From NCBI GenBank assembly GCA_946478915.1, contig CAMLER010000257.1, forward strand, positions 1 to 7,102: a DNA stretch of 7,102 nt, read 5' to 3'. Shown here in pieces: positions 1-6,115 of the stretch (positions are counted from its first letter, which is position 1; every line of letters starts with the position of its first letter). The notes below the pieces were generated by a model. The model searched no databases, was not told the DNA's origin, and saw only the letters and a program-made list of their open reading frames with translations. Source of the DNA: an uncultured Chryseolinea sp. (GTDB lineage: Bacteria > Bacteroidota > Bacteroidia > Cytophagales > Cyclobacteriaceae). The position numbers and the translations under genes are program-made.

Positions 1-495
1 AAGATCTACCCGCATCATCGTTTGATTTATCGTATAAGGCAGATTTTTACCGGCTGCATCTTTGACTGATTTAATTGTATATCCACCTTTGTAATCGCTC
101 ACATACACCCCGGATGTCGTATGAAAAAAAGCTGCAGGAATCGAATCTTTAACCGATCCTGTATTAGTTTGATTCGTAAGGCTACCATCGGCAAACAAAT
201 TTTGATCGAGTTGCAGCCACAGATATTTCAATGCTTCGGGAGCATTGTTGTAATACGTAATGGTTTCCCGACCTGTAAGAATCTGCGTTTGATCGTTCAG
301 TTCAACGTCGATCACATAGTCAGCCCGTTGCTGCCAGTAATCAGCGCCTGGCGCACCCGAGGCCGTTCGATAGGAATTGGGTGTGTTCAGAAGCTCACCC
401 AACTGTTCAAATTTACCTTTCCACTGGTTTTGCGCAAATATATTCCCGGCCGACAGCAAGAGAATGAAGAATGAAGTTGATAGTCTCATCAGCAT
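1..495 (-). CDS. Secreted M1-family metallopeptidase, second paralogue (N-terminal part, cut by the window edge)
   Basis: This is a minus-strand reading frame, open from an ATG at 495 to the window edge: 165 codons with no stop. An in-frame ATG two codons later (487-489) is equally possible. The product starts with a signal peptide (basic n-region, hydrophobic FFILLL core, probable cleavage after IFA before QNQW). The rest aligns without large gaps to the N-terminal beta domain of the adjacent M1 peptidase: KFEQLG, TPN, YRT, SGAPG, YWQQ, ETITY, LKYLWLQLDQN and TMMRVDL are shared. By eye about 83 of roughly 143 aligned positions are identical, so the two are tandem duplicates. The catalytic HExxH region lies outside the window, so activity cannot be judged. 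The gene starts 28 nt after the stop of its paralogue, with no clear Shine-Dalgarno, and is probably the third gene of the hupE-M1-M1 operon. As a family member it would trim N-terminal residues from peptides in the periplasm or at the cell surface. Confidence 0.9.
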   Translation of the reverse strand, partial: MLMRLSTSFFILLLSAGNIFAQNQWKGKFEQLGELLNTPNSYRTASGAPGADYWQQRADYVIDVELNDQTQILTGRETITYYNNAPEALKYLWLQLDQNLFADGSLTNQTNTGSVKDSIPAAFFHTTSGVYVSDYKGGYTIKSVKDAAGKNLPYTINQTMMRVDL

Positions 496-523
496 ATTAC
501 ACGAGGTTGCAATTTAGCCTGAG

Positions 524-2746
524 CTAGTTTGCGTTCTTTTTAAAACTATCAAATCTGGATGGTGTACCACTTGGTCTTGGAAACACATTGTCCTGTGTAT
601 TAACATCCGTCAATTCACGATTCGGATCAAGTACAACATTCACTACTTCTTTTTCTTTAATAAAAACTTTGTTGATTTTCCTTTCATTTGTCCTCCACAC
701 CTCCGCTGGAATTCGTTCAATTTCCTTTGTGCCATCGGCATACGTCCATTGGATAATCACAGGCATAACCAGTCCTCCCTTGTTTGACAAAGTAACTTCA
801 TAGAGATTTTTATTTTCTAATTTTTGCATGATCCCTTTGTCGTCGACTGCGCTTAGGAATTCACCATTCAATCGCGGATCCGTAGGAATAAGACTGAACG
901 GCTCTGGGCCGCGCGTAAAATCCTGATAATTATTGCCTTCATTGTTAACAGCCAGATCACCCTTCTTCACCTTAACATCTTTTTTCTCCAGACCCTTTTC
1001 CTCTTTTCGCATTTTAAACCAACGAACCTGATCAATCGACTGATCACAATTATCAGTCGTATAGAACCATCCTTTCCAGAACCAGTCAAGATCAACAGCT
1101 GATGCATCTTCCATTGTGCGGAAGAAATCGGCGGGCTTTGGATGCTTAAATGCCCAACGTTCTGAATACTCCTTGAAAGCTTTGTCAAATAACTCAGGCC
1201 CCATTATGGATTCGCGGAGAATCGTTAGGCCCGTAGCCGCCTTCCCATACTGTTCATCACCTAAGATGATCACTTGTTCTGCATTCGTCATCAGCGGACG
1301 CTTAGTGGATTTTTCTCCTTTGAGATAAGGAACCATCTCATGTGGCACGCCGCGGGTCCACTTGATATCAGGATAACGTTCCTGCTCTGTCAATAACTGA
1401 ACAAAACTATTTATTCCTTCATCCATCCAAGTTGTTTGTCGTTCGTCGCTATTGATGATCATGGGGAAAAAGTTATGACCAACCTCGTGTACAATCACAC
1501 CGATCATTTTCTGACGTGTAGCCTGCGAGTAAGATCCATCCTTATTTGGCCTTCCGAAGTTAAAGCATATCATAGGGTATTCCATCCCGATGCTTGCGGT
1601 ATGAACCGAAATAGCAACCGGATATGGATAGTCAATGGTGTGCCTTGAATAAACTTCGAGCGTGTTTTTTACTGCCTTCGTTGATTCCTTTTCCCACAAA
1701 GGGTTTCCTTCTTTTGAGTAAAAGGACATCGCTAATGGAGTTGTTTTGGCAAGTTTGACAGCCTGCGCATCCCAGATAAATTTTCGTGAACTCGCAAACG
1801 CAAAATCCCTGACATTCTCTGCGTGAAACTCCCACGTTTTTTTCGATGTGGATTTTGTTTTCTCACGCTGTAGTGCCTCAGCTTCCGTTACAATGAAAAC
1901 GGGCTTTTCAAAACTGCTCTTTGCTTTTTCAAATCGCTCTTGTTCAGTTTTGCTCAACACATCATTAGCATTTTGAAGAACTCCGGTGGATGCTACGATG
2001 TGGTCAGCCGGAGTTGTAATTCGAACCTTATAGTCCCCAAATGCTAATGCAAACTCGCCGCGACCCAGGAATTGTTTGTTTTGCCAACCTTCGTAATCGT
2101 CATACACACACATGCGTGGAAAGAATTGTGCTATCGTATAGATATAATTGTTGTCTTCAGGAAAATATTCCATTCCGCTTCGTTGTCCGAAAATACTTCG
2201 ATCAACAATATTAAAGGACCACTCCAGCGAAAACGAAAACTTTTCTCCCGAACGAAGGGGTTGAGGCAGATCAACACGCATCATTGTATTGTTGATCGTG
2301 AAAGGTAATGGCTTACCTGAAGTTTCTTTAACACTCTTTATGTCGTAGCCCGCTTTGAAATCTGAAACATCCTCCGCATATGTTTTTGTAATTGCCGAAT
2401 CTTTTACAACACCTGTTTCCGTGGATTTCAATGTGTTGTCATCAGCGAGGACATTTTGATCCAATTGCAGCCAGAGATATTTCAAAACATCAGGTGAATT
2501 GTTTGTATAAGTAATTGTCTCCTTTCCTGAAATGCTATTGCTTGCTTCATGAAGCTCGACGGAGATGTCGTAGTCAGCTTTTTGTTGCCAATACTTTGGG
2601 CCAGGTGCCCCTGATCCGGTACGATATTCATTAGGGGTCGGCAGCATGTGACCCAGTTGTTCAAACTTTCCCTCCCACCGCGGCGGCTCCTGCGCCTGTG
2701 TGACCAGCGTAAACAGGCCAAGCAGAAAAATCAAAAAAAACTTCAT
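524..2746 (-). CDS. Secreted M1-family zinc aminopeptidase
   Basis: The 740-residue protein has a signal peptide (residues 1-18, cleavage likely after VTQA), so it acts outside the cytoplasm. Residues about 50-260 form the M1 N-terminal beta domain. The thermolysin-like catalytic domain follows, with GMEYP (387-391) at the place of the exopeptidase GxMEN motif. The zinc site is HEVGH (H420, E421, H424) followed after 18 residues by E443 in WMDEG. Y500, in QYGKAATGL, is the probable transition-state tyrosine. All key residues are present, so it should be active and remove N-terminal amino acids from peptides. The helical part ends near the tryptophan-rich WFWKGWFYTTDN (555-566). A lysine-rich linker (about 578-600) and a beta-rich C-terminal domain follow. 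The start gives a typical signal peptide, and the gap to hupE upstream is 31 nt, so the two are probably cotranscribed. The natural substrate is unknown. Confidence 0.95.
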   Translation of the reverse strand: MKFFLIFLLGLFTLVTQAQEPPRWEGKFEQLGHMLPTPNEYRTGSGAPGPKYWQQKADYDISVELHEASNSISGKETITYTNNSPDVLKYLWLQLDQNVLADDNTLKSTETGVVKDSAITKTYAEDVSDFKAGYDIKSVKETSGKPLPFTINNTMMRVDLPQPLRSGEKFSFSLEWSFNIVDRSIFGQRSGMEYFPEDNNYIYTIAQFFPRMCVYDDYEGWQNKQFLGRGEFALAFGDYKVRITTPADHIVASTGVLQNANDVLSKTEQERFEKAKSSFEKPVFIVTEAEALQREKTKSTSKKTWEFHAENVRDFAFASSRKFIWDAQAVKLAKTTPLAMSFYSKEGNPLWEKESTKAVKNTLEVYSRHTIDYPYPVAISVHTASIGMEYPMICFNFGRPNKDGSYSQATRQKMIGVIVHEVGHNFFPMIINSDERQTTWMDEGINSFVQLLTEQERYPDIKWTRGVPHEMVPYLKGEKSTKRPLMTNAEQVIILGDEQYGKAATGLTILRESIMGPELFDKAFKEYSERWAFKHPKPADFFRTMEDASAVDLDWFWKGWFYTTDNCDQSIDQVRWFKMRKEEKGLEKKDVKVKKGDLAVNNEGNNYQDFTRGPEPFSLIPTDPRLNGEFLSAVDDKGIMQKLENKNLYEVTLSNKGGLVMPVIIQWTYADGTKEIERIPAEVWRTNERKINKVFIKEKEVVNVVLDPNRELTDVNTQDNVFPRPSGTPSRFDSFKKNAN

Positions 2747-2777
2747 ACAAGTATATTTAGGTTAATGAGTCAATGTT

Positions 2778-3371
2778 TTAATATATGGCATCCCACTTTT
2801 CATTCATAAGCACGAGTGCCATCCCGGCAATTGCAGACGAAATAACCATTTTCCAATCTCTTCGGTTCAATCCAAACAAGTCAACAAGGATAAAGGCCAC
2901 CGTCATAAACAATGCTACAATAATTATTTGCCCTAACTCCAGTCCCAGGTTAAATGCAAATAACGGAGTAAGTATGTTCTCTTCCCTACCAAGAATAGAA
3001 CGTAAATAGGAGGAGAAACCAAGCCCATGGATCAACCCAAAGAATCCTGCAAACAGATAATTCATTTGAATTCTGTTGCTTGACAGACTGTTCTCTTTTT
3101 TAAAGAGGTTAGAGAATGCGGTAATAAAAATAGTTAGGGGAATCAAAAATTCGATCAGCTCAGCATTGACGGAAATTATCCGCAGCGTTGATAAGGCGAG
3201 CGTAATTGAGTGCCCGATCGTAAATGCAGTGACGAGAATGAGAATCTGCTTCCATTCCCTGGTCAGATATATCGCACACAAAGCGACCACGAAGATGATA
3301 TGGTCGTATCCATTTGCGTAATCGAGGATATGATCCATCCCCAGACCAAAGTAAAGCTGAAACACGCTCAT
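2778..3371 (-). CDS. HupE/UreJ-family integral membrane protein
   Basis: The 197-residue protein is almost entirely hydrophobic, with about six membrane segments (roughly 21-37, 41-60, 71-90, 103-121, 134-165 and 175-190). Family hallmarks are a doubled Asp-His near the N-terminus (D13-H14 and D23-H24 in GMDHILDYANGYDHIIF), FTIGHSITLALS (H54), FGLIHGLGFS (H115) and FNLGLELGQ (E145). Polar His, Asp and Glu residues inside membrane helices suggest a metal-ion path. Characterised HupE/UreJ relatives are linked to nickel or cobalt uptake, but the ion for this short Bacteroidota subgroup is not known to me. No urease or hydrogenase genes lie in the window. Longer family members carry an extracytoplasmic N-terminal domain that is missing here; the divergent DUF6702-type gene may supply it (inference). 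The gene is first in the minus-strand operon, 31 nt before the M1 peptidase. Confidence 0.9.
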   Translation of the reverse strand: MSVFQLYFGLGMDHILDYANGYDHIIFVVALCAIYLTREWKQILILVTAFTIGHSITLALSTLRIISVNAELIEFLIPLTIFITAFSNLFKKENSLSSNRIQMNYLFAGFFGLIHGLGFSSYLRSILGREENILTPLFAFNLGLELGQIIIVALFMTVAFILVDLFGLNRRDWKMVISSAIAGMALVLMNEKWDAIY

Positions 3372-3482
3372 GATAAAAATTTCTAAAACCTCAATTATAC
3401 TAGATTATCCGCTATTAAGCATGGAATATAATTCGGTATTATTTTTGAAAAGTTATCTTGCACATTTCCATATAAATCTTAA
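3372..3482. promoter_or_regulatory. Divergent intergenic region, probable promoters for hupE operon and DUF6702-gldB
   Basis: This 111-nt AT-rich gap separates two outward-facing genes and must hold start signals for both. On the plus strand TATTTTTG (3440-3447) fits the Bacteroidota -7 box TAnnTTTG and lies 36 nt before the DUF6702 ATG, but I see no TTTG/TTG -33 element at the usual distance. On the minus strand TATAATTG (complement of 3392-3399) is one mismatch from the box and lies about 21 nt before the hupE ATG. Both calls are weak. No operator-like palindrome stands out. Confidence 0.4.
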
Positions 3483-3986
3483 ATGGCCTGTTTTCAAACT
3501 ATTTTCCTACTTATTCCTTTCTTTCAACTCGCCACTTTGCTTCATCCGATCCATGTGTCTGTTACGGAAATTGAAATGGACGAAAAAGATAAACGGCTTG
3601 AAATAATGATGCGCGTTTTTGCCGACGACCTCGAGCTCACACTGCAAAATACTCGTGGTGAACCTGAGATTGACCTTCTGGCCCTTCCCAAAGCGGACGT
3701 AGACAAACTGGTGTCTGTATATCTAAAAGACCACTTTAAGATTTCCCTCGACAATAAACCTCAGCAGAACCACTACCTGGGCCATGAGCTGGATAATTTG
3801 GCTTTCATTTTTTACATCGAGGTGCCGAATGTGAAGAAGTGGAAAAATATAAAAATTCAGAATGATATTATTATGGAAACGTACGATGACCAGTCTAACC
3901 TTGTGCACGTTACCTTGGGCGAAACCGTTCGCAGCTTAAGGTTGACCAAAAGCAATCCCATCGATAATCTGACGTTTGATTTCTAA
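3483..3986 (+). CDS. DUF6702-type secreted protein
   Basis: The 167-residue protein has unknown function. The start is fixed because a TAA lies in frame immediately before the ATG. Residues 1-20 are hydrophobic and look like a signal peptide, although it lacks the usual N-terminal lysine or arginine. Next comes the family signature HPIHVSVTEIEMDEKDKRLE (from H21), then MRVFADDLELTL (about 42-53), a middle part with LVSVYLKDHFKISLD, and GHELDNLAFIFYIEVP. It ends in a beta-strand-rich stretch with no membrane anchor. I recognise the HPxHVSxTEI...RxFxDDLE pattern as that of DUF6702, a Bacteroidota family sometimes loosely annotated as peptidase E; no protease motif is visible here. It is divergent from the HupE-like gene and 43 nt upstream of gldB. 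A role as the extracytoplasmic, possibly metal-binding, partner of HupE is inference. Confidence 0.85.
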   Translation: MACFQTIFLLIPFFQLATLLHPIHVSVTEIEMDEKDKRLEIMMRVFADDLELTLQNTRGEPEIDLLALPKADVDKLVSVYLKDHFKISLDNKPQQNHYLGHELDNLAFIFYIEVPNVKKWKNIKIQNDIIMETYDDQSNLVHVTLGETVRSLRLTKSNPIDNLTFDF

Positions 3987-4029
3987 AAAAATATCATCTT
4001 CGCAGGCAATACTGAAGAATCTTTTTTTT

Positions 4030-5031
4030 ATGAACCGGTATCTCCTTCCATTAATAGTATCGATTTTTTTTCTGGGTTCATGTGGCCAGGACAGTGAGGA
4101 AGGGTGTGTGTTTCAGCCGGATGCTTCCGCGGTTAATCTGGAGTTTACAATGCTACAGGATTCTTTATCAAATGTTTCTTCTAAAAGCCATTTAGTTCAG
4201 CTATTGACGCGCCACCCCGTTGTTCGGGATTATATTTTTCGTCGCGGTGACTACCCGGACGACTCCGTGTTTGTAAATGAAATGTACGCGAGACTCACTA
4301 ATCCACATTTTGATACGCTGAACATGGAAGTCAAGCGCGTATTTGGAGACCTCTCGACCTTGAAAAATCAATTCGAGGAAGCCTTTTCAAATATGAAATA
4401 CTACTACCCTCATGCAAAGGTACCCAAGGTACAAACAGTAGTATCCGGATTGATCGACAATGATCTTTTGGTGACAGATTCCTTGATCATTGTCAGCCTT
4501 GATTACTTTCTGGGTCCTGGCGCGAAATACAGACCGAAAATGTATGAATACCTTTTGCGAAAATACGATCCAAACGACATCGTTCCTTCTTCTATGCTGA
4601 TATACGGAATCAGCGATCGCTTTAATAAAATTCAACAAAATGATCAGACGGTACTCGCTGACATGATTACATATGGCAAGGCATTTTATTTTGCCAAACA
4701 TATGCTGCCGTGTGAACCTGATAGTGTGCTCATATGGTACACTCCCGAAGAAATAAATGGCTCTAGAAAAAATGAAGACCTGATATGGGCACGATTTATC
4801 GAAAGTCAGGTTCTGTTTTCGACCAGTAACAAAGTCAAGCAGGACTATCTGGGTGAACGACCTGTTACAATTCAGGTGGGTGAAAAATGTCCGGGGCGTA
4901 TAGGGCAATGGGTAGGATGGAGGATCGTCAACAAATTTAGCGAAAGTCATCCCGACATTAAATTACCGGAGCTGATGGCATTGGATGATGCTCAAAAAAT
5001 ATTTCGCGAAAGCCGGTATAAACCGAATTAG
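4030..5031 (+). CDS. gldB: Gliding motility lipoprotein GldB
   Basis: The 333-residue protein begins with a lipoprotein signal (MNRYLLPLIVSIFFLGSC, lipobox LGSC, lipidated C18), which is why the ATG at 4030 is preferred over a TTG 18 codons upstream. Acidic residues follow the cysteine (QDSEE). The body matches GldB: LDYFLGPGAKY (157-167), a DMITYGKAFYFAKHMLP segment (about 211-227), NEDLIWARFIE, CPGRIGQWVGWRIV (287-300) and the C-terminal ESRYKPN. In Flavobacterium johnsoniae GldB is an envelope lipoprotein needed for gliding, with no established biochemical activity. A large opposite-strand open frame inside the gene (4387-4950) is not considered coding. The gene lies 43 nt after the DUF6702 gene; a T-rich run precedes the ATG and there is no Shine-Dalgarno. 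The gldC gene that accompanies gldB in flavobacteria is absent: tpiA follows instead. The stop codon's last base begins a palindrome. Confidence 0.93.
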   Translation: MNRYLLPLIVSIFFLGSCGQDSEEGCVFQPDASAVNLEFTMLQDSLSNVSSKSHLVQLLTRHPVVRDYIFRRGDYPDDSVFVNEMYARLTNPHFDTLNMEVKRVFGDLSTLKNQFEEAFSNMKYYYPHAKVPKVQTVVSGLIDNDLLVTDSLIIVSLDYFLGPGAKYRPKMYEYLLRKYDPNDIVPSSMLIYGISDRFNKIQQNDQTVLADMITYGKAFYFAKHMLPCEPDSVLIWYTPEEINGSRKNEDLIWARFIESQVLFSTSNKVKQDYLGERPVTIQVGEKCPGRIGQWVGWRIVNKFSESHPDIKLPELMALDDAQKIFRESRYKPN

Positions 5032-5058
5032 CTGTCAGCTGACAGCGGCTAACAGCCG
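5031..5058. repeat. Palindromic heptamer-like repeat after gldB
   Basis: GCTGTCAGCTGACAGC (5031-5046) is a perfect 16-nt palindrome that starts on the last base of the gldB stop codon. It is followed directly by CGGCT-AAC-AGCCG (5046-5058), a 5-bp stem with a 3-nt loop. The block can be read as diverged 7-nt units, gctgtca, gctgaca, (gcg) gctaaca, gccggca. GCTGTCAGC can also pair with GCTAACAGC, giving competing folds. No T-tract follows, so it is not a canonical intrinsic terminator. It may be a REP-like element or an RNA 3'-end stabiliser. Confidence 0.6.
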
Positions 5059-5154
5059 GCAAACTTCAACAGGCATCACCCTACGCCCTGATCAAATGAC
5101 TTAAAAGACATTCGTCTATCAATTTGTTGCGTTCAGGGAACTCAAAACTTATTA

Positions 5155-5162
5155 TATCTTTG
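5155..5162 (+). promoter_or_regulatory. TAnnTTTG promoter -7 box of tpiA
   Basis: TATCTTTG matches the Bacteroidota sigma-A -7 consensus TAnnTTTG exactly and ends 18 nt before the ATG at 5181. TTTG (5123-5126) and TTG (5127-5129) are -33 candidates, but their spacers (28 and 25 nt) are longer than usual. Transcription would begin roughly at 5168-5170, leaving a leader of only about 5-13 nt. This suggests tpiA is not dependent on the gldB promoter. Confidence 0.65.
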
Positions 5163-5180
5163 CGTTCAAAAAAAATGGCT

Positions 5181-5942
5181 ATGCGTAAGAAAATAGTTGC
5201 AGGCAACTGGAAGATGAATAAAACCCTGGAAGAGGCATCGACACTTGCTTCTGAAGTTAAGGGCATGGTGGAAGACGAAGTAAAAAGCGATACTGTCGTC
5301 GTTCTATGTACACCATCTTTATTTCTATTACCTGTTAAGAAAATTCTCGGCGACAGCAATCGTATTTTTGTTGGTGCACAGAATTGCAGTGAGCATGAGT
5401 CAGGTGCGTATACCGGCGAAATATCGGCCGCGATGATCAAATCGGCGAACGTGCCGTATGTGATTCTGGGCCATAGCGAACGGCGGCAATACTTTGCAGA
5501 GAATGGTGCACAGCTGGCAAAGAAAGTTGATGCTGTCTTAAAACACGGATTGACTCCAATATTTTGTTGTGGCGAACCCCTTGAAGTGCGCGAAAGCAAC
5601 GGACACGAAACGTTGGTAAAAAAGCAAGTTGAGGAGAGTTTGTTTCACCTCAGCGATGCGCTTATCCAAAAGGTTGTAATCGCCTACGAACCGGTGTGGG
5701 CCATTGGCACAGGCAAGACTGCCTCCGCACAACAAGCACAGGATATGCATGCCGTTATCAGGAAACATTTGGCAGCTAAGTTCGGTCAGACTATTGCTGA
5801 TTCCATTTCAATTTTATATGGAGGAAGTGTAAACGCAGGAAACGCGAAAGAGCTCTTCGCATGCCCAGATGTAGATGGTGGACTGGTGGGCGGCGCTTCC
5901 CTCAAATCAAGAGAGTTCACGGATATTGCAAAGTCTTTTTAA
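5181..5942 (+). CDS. tpiA: Triose-phosphate isomerase
   Basis: This cytoplasmic TIM-barrel enzyme interconverts dihydroxyacetone phosphate and glyceraldehyde 3-phosphate in glycolysis and gluconeogenesis. The 253 residues are the normal family length. All catalytic signatures are present: GNWKMN with N9 and K11, GHSERR with the electrophile H98, and AYEPVWAIGTGKTA with the catalytic base E170 and flexible loop 6. YGGSV (213-217) and GGLVGGASL (233-241) bind the substrate phosphate. I chose the ATG that gives the family-typical start MRKKIVAGNWK; an ATG two codons upstream (5175) would add only Met-Ala. A TTG at 5124 would lie upstream of the promoter box and is rejected. The gene has its own promoter-like box and is followed by prmA, a neighbour pairing that I believe recurs in Bacteroidota. 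Nothing is unusual in the protein. Confidence 0.98.
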   Translation: MRKKIVAGNWKMNKTLEEASTLASEVKGMVEDEVKSDTVVVLCTPSLFLLPVKKILGDSNRIFVGAQNCSEHESGAYTGEISAAMIKSANVPYVILGHSERRQYFAENGAQLAKKVDAVLKHGLTPIFCCGEPLEVRESNGHETLVKKQVEESLFHLSDALIQKVVIAYEPVWAIGTGKTASAQQAQDMHAVIRKHLAAKFGQTIADSISILYGGSVNAGNAKELFACPDVDGGLVGGASLKSREFTDIAKSF

Positions 5943-5952
5943 TGCTATCTCT

Positions 5953-6021
5953 GAGTCACTGGCGCACAAAGGTGCCTATAAACTTTTGATTGCGACAAAT
6001 GTCTGTGAGACCCAGTGTCTC
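5953..6021. repeat. Imperfect inverted repeat downstream of tpiA
   Basis: GAGTCACTGG (5953-5962) and CCAGTGTCTC (6012-6021) are complementary at 9 of 10 positions. They enclose 49 nt that contain a small GCAC-AAAG-GTGC hairpin (5964-5975). The structure lies 10 nt after the tpiA stop and could mark the transcript end, but there is no T-tract. The right arm runs into the octamer block that follows. Confidence 0.35.
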
Positions 6022-6086
6022 TTTGCCTCTGTGGTGGAATTGCATTCTCCTTGATTCAATTTCTTTGTGTCTTTGCGTCCTTGCTG
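6013..6086. repeat. Short-period CTTTGYGT octamer blocks between tpiA and prmA
   Basis: There are two blocks of diverged 8-nt units: cagtgtct, ctttgcct, ctgtggtg (6013-6036) and ctttgtgt, ctttgcgt, ccttgctg (6063-6086). On the minus strand these read as the ACGCAAAGACACAAAG type of sequence. I recall similar sequence from intergenic regions of many environmental bacteria. The 26-nt spacer between the blocks has no clear repeat. No TAnnTTTG box is visible before prmA, so prmA may rely on read-through from tpiA or on a promoter I cannot see. Confidence 0.55.
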
Positions 6087-6115
6087 TTAACTTTCATACC
6101 ATTCACTAGTTCTCC

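Noticed and set aside
121..474. Plus-strand open frame of 117 codons
   Set aside because: It is antisense to the second M1 gene, whose translation aligns residue by residue with its paralogue; the plus-strand product has no recognisable motif.
2748..2755. TATACTTG on the minus strand just before the M1 peptidase as an internal promoter
   Set aside because: It has one mismatch to TAnnTTTG and lies so close to the ATG that transcription would start at or inside the codon; the evidence is too weak to list as a feature.
3976..4029. TTG start extending GldB by 18 residues
   Set aside because: It would bury the lipoprotein signal behind a basic stretch and overlap the DUF6702 gene; the ATG at 4030 gives a normal lipobox position.
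4387..4950. Minus-strand open frame of 187 codons inside gldB
   Set aside because: gldB is clearly coding in this stretch with conserved family motifs; the antisense product resembles nothing known and has no promoter-like box.
5124..5180. TTG start extending TpiA by 19 residues
   Set aside because: It lies upstream of the TATCTTTG promoter box and adds sequence absent from the family.
5081..5599. Minus-strand open frame of 172 codons over the tpiA promoter and 5' half
   Set aside because: It is antisense to highly conserved tpiA codons; a shadow of their codon bias is the simpler explanation.
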